Origin: Rheinheimera sp.
GTDB taxonomy: Bacteria; Pseudomonadota; Gammaproteobacteria; Enterobacterales; Alteromonadaceae
Assembly (NCBI RefSeq): GCF_030690345.1
Contig: NZ_JAUYGV010000008.1
Coordinates: forward strand, 684,433 to 748,432
DNA: 64,000 bases
Direction: 5' to 3'
Shown here piece by piece: positions 59,100-64,000 of the stretch; within the stretch, counting starts at the first letter, position 1, and the number at the start of each line of letters is the position of its first letter. Both the position numbers and the translations under genes were made by a program. A model generated the notes under the pieces. The model was not told the DNA's origin and ran no database searches. It saw only the letters and a list, made by a program, of their open reading frames with translations.

Positions 59100-60013
59100 A
59101 ATGCCGCCAACCTTTGCAGCCAGCTGCTGTTAGCCGCTACCGCATAGCCGGCGATTCCGGGCAGCAACAAACAGGCGGCATACCACAACCAGCTGCGCGG
59201 TTTAGGCTGTACATCTTCGGTATCCAACGCGGCGAGGCGCACATGCTGATAGCCGGCAGTGGCTTTGCCTTCACCAAATGCCAGCAACAGTGCTTTATGC
59301 GCCAGTATATTTACCAGCCTTGGAATACCGCGGCTATAACGGCTTAATGAGCGCAGCGCCGCGCCGCTGAACAACATCTGGTTGGCGCCGGCCTGTGCCA
59401 ACCGCTGCTGTAAATAGGCGGCCACCTGAACACGGCTCATCAAAGCCAGTTCACTGGAAAAGGTAATACGCTGACGCAGCTGGCGAAAGCGGTAGCTTGC
59501 CAGCTTTTTATTCAACTCCGGCTGGCCAAACAATACCACCTGCAGCAGTTTTTGCTGCTGGGTTTCCAGATTGGTCAGTAAACGCAGCGCCTCTAAAGTA
59601 TCGTCCGGCAATGCCTGGGCTTCATCTATCAACACTATGGTTTTTTTACCCTGGGCGGCCAACAGCAGCAATTGCCGTTGTAACAGCTGCAATAATTGCG
59701 CCGCATCAATATTGGCCGAGTGTTTTAAACCCAATTCCAGCGCCAGTGCCCAACGTAACTCCAGCGGCGTTAAACAGGGATCCGGTAAATACGCCAGCTG
59801 CCAGTCGGCGTCGGCTTGTTGCAGCAATTTACGACACAGCAGGGTTTTGCCACTGCCGACTTCACCGGTAATTTTAATAAAACCTTCGCCGGCGGCCAGC
59901 GCAGTTTGTAGTACGGCTAACACATCCTGATGCTGTTGCAACGGCACAAAGAACGCCGTATCCGGCGTTAGGCCGAACGGCATTCGGTTCAGTTGGAAAT
60001 GCCGTTGATACAT
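59096..60013 (-). CDS. mshM: MSHA biogenesis protein MshM (ExeA-like ATPase)
   Basis: MYQRHFQLNRMPFGLTPDTAFFVPLQQHQDVLAVL; GEVGSGKTLLCRKLL. Confidence 0.9.
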   Translation of the reverse strand: MYQRHFQLNRMPFGLTPDTAFFVPLQQHQDVLAVLQTALAAGEGFIKITGEVGSGKTLLCRKLLQQADADWQLAYLPDPCLTPLELRWALALELGLKHSANIDAAQLLQLLQRQLLLLAAQGKKTIVLIDEAQALPDDTLEALRLLTNLETQQQKLLQVVLFGQPELNKKLASYRFRQLRQRITFSSELALMSRVQVAAYLQQRLAQAGANQMLFSGAALRSLSRYSRGIPRLVNILAHKALLLAFGEGKATAGYQHVRLAALDTEDVQPKPRSWLWYAACLLLPGIAGYAVAANSSWLQRLAAL

Positions 60014-60015
60014 CG

Positions 60016-61680
60016 CTAATTGGCCGACCAGTCTGACAGTTGCACCGAAGACTGCTGAATTTGCTGCTGCCATACGCCTTCACCAACCACGGTGGGTTTA
60101 AGCAGAATAACCAGCTCTTTTTTCTTTTCTACCTTGCTGATACTGGTAAACAACTTACCCAGTATTGGTATAGCGCTAAGCACCGGCGTACGTGACTCAC
60201 TGTCGCTGGTAACGGTTTGCATTAAACCGCCAATCACCACGATTTCGCCGCTGCGGGCGCGGATAATGGTATCAGACTCACGAATATTGCTTTGTGCCAA
60301 CGGCAGGATCACTTCTTCGTTGCTGAAACGGATGGTTTTACTTTGTTCTGCCGTCTCGGTTACTGAAGGGTGCACATGCAGGATCACGCTGCCGTTTTGG
60401 TCAATTTGCGGTGTAACATCCAGCGCGATACCGGAGAAAAACGGCTGCAAAGAGATATTCGGTGTACTGATAGTGCCGCCAACGCCGGATATAGTGTCGC
60501 TGCTGATGTTAGTAACAAAGTATTCGTCCTGGCCTACTTTAATTACCGCTTTTTGGTTATTCATTGCAGTAACCCGCGGGCTGGACAATACCTGCGCATT
60601 GCCCTGAGTTTCCAGCAGGTTAATTACGCCGTTAAAATCGGCATTATTAAATGAAATAGCGGTAACGCCACCTAAAGAGCTGCTGATAGCATTACTGGCC
60701 ACCGCACCACTGGTGCTGAAATTAAAGCCGGTACTACGCAGGTTCATAATGGCGTTTTGCCAGTTAATGCCTTGCTGATACTCATCATTGAGGGTAACTT
60801 CTATGATCTTCGCTTCCAACACCACCTGGCGCTGTAAGTGTTGTTCAGACTGGCCCAGGTAGGCTTTTACTGCGGCAATTTCTTCCGGCATACCCCGTAC
60901 GGTTACCAGGCCGGCCTGCGGCGTAACCACTACCATCCGTTGTGGCCCGTCGCCCAACACAGTACTGACAGCTTTTTCCAGATCTTTCCAAAAGTCGGTT
61001 TGGCTTTCACTTTTTATCGTGCTGCCGTTAAATTGCTGTTGGCCGGATTGGCCCTGGCCGTTTTGATTGTTTTGGTTATTGGCCTGGTTGTTATTCTGGT
61101 TATTGTTATTATTGTTGTTGCCGTTATTCTGATTGCTTTGGTTGTCTTGCGACACACCGCCGGAATTTACCGCAATGGAAGAAAAACCCTGACGCTGCAA
61201 CATCAGATAATTTACAGCGATGCTCTCAGTGCGCAGCCCTGCCGGATAAACTTTATATACCAAGCCTTGCAGGCGGATATCAAAACCATACAGTTGCTGC
61301 ACAATGGCCATAGTTTCGGCCAGCGTAACCTGCTTTAACTGCAGGCTGATATTGCCACTGACATCCGGGTGCAACACCACGCTATAGGGTGTGTCTGTAA
61401 CCAATGATTGAAAGAAATCTACCAGATCTGCCTGCACGGCGGCGACGTTAAAGCGCGGCAACTGCGGCTGCACCGGGGTATAGCCGGCGCTGAGTAGATC
61501 TTGGGTTACTGCTGCCGGTACCGGCGCTGCGGCTTGCGCTGCGGCATGATTCTGTTGCGCGGCCTGGTGTAAATCCTGTTTAGCTTGTTGCGGAATTGCA
61601 GTGGGCGTAAAGGCCTGGCAACCGGCCAGCAGTGCGCTGCTGCATAGCCACAGTATTTTGTGTCCTGACTTATTCTTCAT
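60016..61680 (-). CDS. mshL: MSHA secretin MshL
   Basis: Secretin C-terminus (SGEIVVIGGLMQTVTSDSESRTPVLSAIPILGKLF); N/Q-rich linker. Confidence 0.92.
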   Translation of the reverse strand: MKNKSGHKILWLCSSALLAGCQAFTPTAIPQQAKQDLHQAAQQNHAAAQAAAPVPAAVTQDLLSAGYTPVQPQLPRFNVAAVQADLVDFFQSLVTDTPYSVVLHPDVSGNISLQLKQVTLAETMAIVQQLYGFDIRLQGLVYKVYPAGLRTESIAVNYLMLQRQGFSSIAVNSGGVSQDNQSNQNNGNNNNNNNQNNNQANNQNNQNGQGQSGQQQFNGSTIKSESQTDFWKDLEKAVSTVLGDGPQRMVVVTPQAGLVTVRGMPEEIAAVKAYLGQSEQHLQRQVVLEAKIIEVTLNDEYQQGINWQNAIMNLRSTGFNFSTSGAVASNAISSSLGGVTAISFNNADFNGVINLLETQGNAQVLSSPRVTAMNNQKAVIKVGQDEYFVTNISSDTISGVGGTISTPNISLQPFFSGIALDVTPQIDQNGSVILHVHPSVTETAEQSKTIRFSNEEVILPLAQSNIRESDTIIRARSGEIVVIGGLMQTVTSDSESRTPVLSAIPILGKLFTSISKVEKKKELVILLKPTVVGEGVWQQQIQQSSVQLSDWSAN

Positions 61681-61999
61681 ATTGTTTTATCGCTGTGTTA
61701 AGTAACGGCAATACCCGCTGTTCACCATTTAATTGCAAAACTACCTGTGCCTGCTGAATGTCGGCTACCCGATACTGCTCAACCCGATCTCCCTTGCGTA
61801 CCAGTTGGCCGTTTATCAGTGCAACCAAACCCTGTTCAGTATTCTTAATCAGTTGCAGCCGGAGGCTGACCGGCGCAGCAGCGCTTTGTACCGCGCTGCC
61901 GTCAATTTGCCAACCACTGGCAGGCTTGGTAGGATCGGCCTGCAGCTGGCTGCTTAGCAGCAAGGCCAGACTACAAACGAATAAAATCTTCATATTCAC
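61670..61999 (-). CDS. mshK: MSHA biogenesis protein MshK
   Basis: Small exported protein between mshL and mshJ. Confidence 0.8.
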   Translation of the reverse strand: MNMKILFVCSLALLLSSQLQADPTKPASGWQIDGSAVQSAAAPVSLRLQLIKNTEQGLVALINGQLVRKGDRVEQYRVADIQQAQVVLQLNGEQRVLPLLNTAIKQYEE

Positions 62000-62621
62000 T
62001 CACTGTGCTCAGCTTTAACGACAATTCTGCCTGAGGGTACTCCAACACGCGATACTCCAGCCCGGCGCGGTTTACCAGCCCCGGCAATTGCTCAATACGT
62101 TGCAGTACTGCATACAACTTAGCGTAACTGCCGCTCATTACCAGCGTAATAGTATGCTGATATAATAATGCCGCTTCGTCATCAGCCTGCCCTGCCAGCC
62201 TGACCGGTTGCGCCGGCGGGGTAGACAAGCTGGTTACCTGCACACCGCTGCTGCTTTGCAGTATGTTTTGCAGCAAGCTGATCATTTGCTCTGAGCCGAC
62301 AAAATGGGCAGCACTTAGTCTTATTTCGCTATTAAGTTGCTGCTCTTGCTGTTGCAATCCGGCTATTTGCTCCAGATACTTTTGATCCATATTCACGCTG
62401 AGTTGGCGCCGCAGGGTATCGGCCTGCGCTTTGGCATCATGTTGTTGCTGTTGCAAAGTGCTCAGTTGCTTTTGCCCTTGCTGAGCAGCCAGTAATACCG
62501 GCTCCAGCAGATAAATCAGCAATAACCACAGCGTAAGAAAAATAGCGCCCAACGACAGCAACAGTTTTTCCCGCTGCTGTAACTGACTGAATTTGTCTGA
62601 TAATAACTGCCATTGCGTCAC
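61971..62621 (-). CDS. mshJ: MSHA biogenesis protein MshJ
   Basis: PilO-like: W..LSQREKLLLSLGAIFLTLWLLLIYLLEP; position. Confidence 0.82.
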   Translation of the reverse strand: MTQWQLLSDKFSQLQQREKLLLSLGAIFLTLWLLLIYLLEPVLLAAQQGQKQLSTLQQQQHDAKAQADTLRRQLSVNMDQKYLEQIAGLQQQEQQLNSEIRLSAAHFVGSEQMISLLQNILQSSSGVQVTSLSTPPAQPVRLAGQADDEAALLYQHTITLVMSGSYAKLYAVLQRIEQLPGLVNRAGLEYRVLEYPQAELSLKLSTVSEYEDFIRL

Positions 62622-63214
62622 AAGCCGGCTCCTTGTTGGGCTACCAGCTGAAAGCTTACTGCGCTCTGTTGTGGTACCTGCAACATATTAACCTCGCTAA
62701 AGCGCTGCCCTTTGAAATAGCTGAGCCGGCGTAAATCTTCCAGCCATAACGGCACTTTGTCCGGTTGCAATGAAATGCCGCTGAAGCTGCTGTGCTGTTG
62801 CTGCAAACTAAAAGCAGTTAACCACAGCTCCTGCCGGTCTATCTGCAGCAAATGCGCAAACACCGGGCTGTACAATTGACCGGCTTGTTGCTGCTGTTGA
62901 GCAAGGTAGCCTAACAGTTGCTGCTTTTGCCGTACCCGGTGCTGCACCTGTTCATATTGCTTGATCAGCTCTGCTGACGGCTGGCGCTGCTGCAGTGCTT
63001 GTTGATACAACAGCACTTCCTGTTGCTGCACATCCAGTTGTTGCTGCTGTGTTGCAAGCTGCGCAGCCAGTTGTTGTTGCTGATACTGCAACAACAACCA
63101 AGCCGACAGCAACAGACCCACCAGTAACAACCAGGCAGATAATACCCGCTGCAAGCTGAGGCGATCGGTTACCGGATACAGTAGCGGTTGATACAGGTTT
63201 ACCTGCTGTTTCAT
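62618..63214 (-). CDS. PilN-like MSHA biogenesis protein
   Basis: MKQQVNLYQPLLYP...; single TM, Q-rich coiled coil; position between mshI and mshJ. Confidence 0.8.
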   Translation of the reverse strand: MKQQVNLYQPLLYPVTDRLSLQRVLSAWLLLVGLLLSAWLLLQYQQQQLAAQLATQQQQLDVQQQEVLLYQQALQQRQPSAELIKQYEQVQHRVRQKQQLLGYLAQQQQQAGQLYSPVFAHLLQIDRQELWLTAFSLQQQHSSFSGISLQPDKVPLWLEDLRRLSYFKGQRFSEVNMLQVPQQSAVSFQLVAQQGAGL

Positions 63215-64000
63215 GCGGCCGGCTCCTTCATCTGTGCGCTAACCGCGGCCACTGCGGGCCAGCAGCGTAACAGTTCGTTGTCGTTCAGTGTTGCAGCCAA
63301 TGGCGGCGCTTGTAACGGCTCAACACGGTTGAAGCCGCTTTGACTGAGTAATTCAGCCATAATCTGTGGCGCCGTCATCAGTAAGCGGATATCGCGCACC
63401 GGCGGCTGCTTGAGCTGGCTTTCGAAATAATCCATTGAACGCTGCAGTTCTAACTGCAAGCGATCCAGGGTTCCAGCGCGTAAGTCTTCTTCGCTGCTTA
63501 AATGCAACTTACTGAAACCGCGGGTGCGTCTGGAGAAGTAAAGCAAACCATCACGCACAATTTGGATCAATACTTCCTGATCCGGCTGATGCACCACCAA
63601 CATGCTGGCCTGAGTGCTTAGCGGCAGCAGTGCAGCGGCTAGCCATTCTTCCGGTTGTATTGACACTATTGCCGGGCCGGCGCTGTTTACGGTATTAACC
63701 AGCTGCTTTAACCAGGCGAGGCTGGCCACTACCACATTAATTTTAGCCTGTGTGGTATTATTGCCGGGTAAATCAATGTAGTCCGCCACGATATCTTCCG
63801 GCGCAATACTCACCAGATCTTTTACCTGCCATGGCAATGCCTGCAGCATTTCTTCAGCGGCAACAGCCGGCTTGTCCAACTGCACCAGCTGGTAGAAATC
63901 GGCTGCCAGAATAATGTGCAGCCGGCTATGCGCCGGTGCTACGGCAAGCGCTTCAAGCAATGCCGGCTGCCAATTACCGACACTAAAGTTGATGGTTTTG
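63211..64000 (-). CDS. mshI: PilM-like MSHA biogenesis protein MshI, partial at right edge
   Basis: Frame remains open to the window end (KTINFSVGNWQPALLEALAVAPAHSRLHIILAADFYQLVQLDKP). Confidence 0.8.
   Translation of the reverse strand, partial: KTINFSVGNWQPALLEALAVAPAHSRLHIILAADFYQLVQLDKPAVAAEEMLQALPWQVKDLVSIAPEDIVADYIDLPGNNTTQAKINVVVASLAWLKQLVNTVNSAGPAIVSIQPEEWLAAALLPLSTQASMLVVHQPDQEVLIQIVRDGLLYFSRRTRGFSKLHLSSEEDLRAGTLDRLQLELQRSMDYFESQLKQPPVRDIRLLMTAPQIMAELLSQSGFNRVEPLQAPPLAATLNDNELLRCWPAVAAVSAQMKEPAA

Overview
The window is a 64 kb chromosomal segment of a gammaproteobacterium. Gene content suggests the Rheinheimera/Alishewanella/Arsukibacterium neighbourhood, but that is inference. Conserved blocks: RND efflux adaptor and partial permease; cyd operon (CIO-like cydA, cydB, cydD, cydC plus a fifth gene resembling a radical-SAM barrel without the [4Fe-4S] cysteines); DUF885 protein; CHASE histidine kinase; M3 peptidase; pmbA/tldD; yjgA; ilvE; nitrilase-like gene; yhdP-rng-maf-mreDCB; and an MSHA pilus locus from mshI (partial) to mshQ. 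Accessory DNA lies in two places. At about 4.2-13.7 kb: methyltransferase plus an HNH protein with a LexA/S24-like C-terminus; CoiA-like gene; a four-gene minus-strand operon (42-aa Gly/Asn/Pro-rich peptide, HicA-like protein, 737-aa ankyrin protein, 216-aa protein); and a divergent DUF6933-like + PD-(D/E)XK-like pair. At about 23-28.7 kb: PD-(D/E)XK gene, structured intergenic DNA, CoiA-like + SIR2 + HerA + KTSC cassette, then tRNA-Arg(CCG). Best candidates for undescribed biology are: (1) the small-peptide/HicA-like/ankyrin operon; (2) a dispersed structured repeat with three copies in this window, compensatory stem changes and a conserved TCCCG loop, two copies being in a tandem duplication next to tRNA-Arg; (3) the four-gene SIR2-HerA cassette; (4) the cysteine-less radical-SAM-like gene in the cyd operon. 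All family calls are from reading translated sequence; no database search was run.
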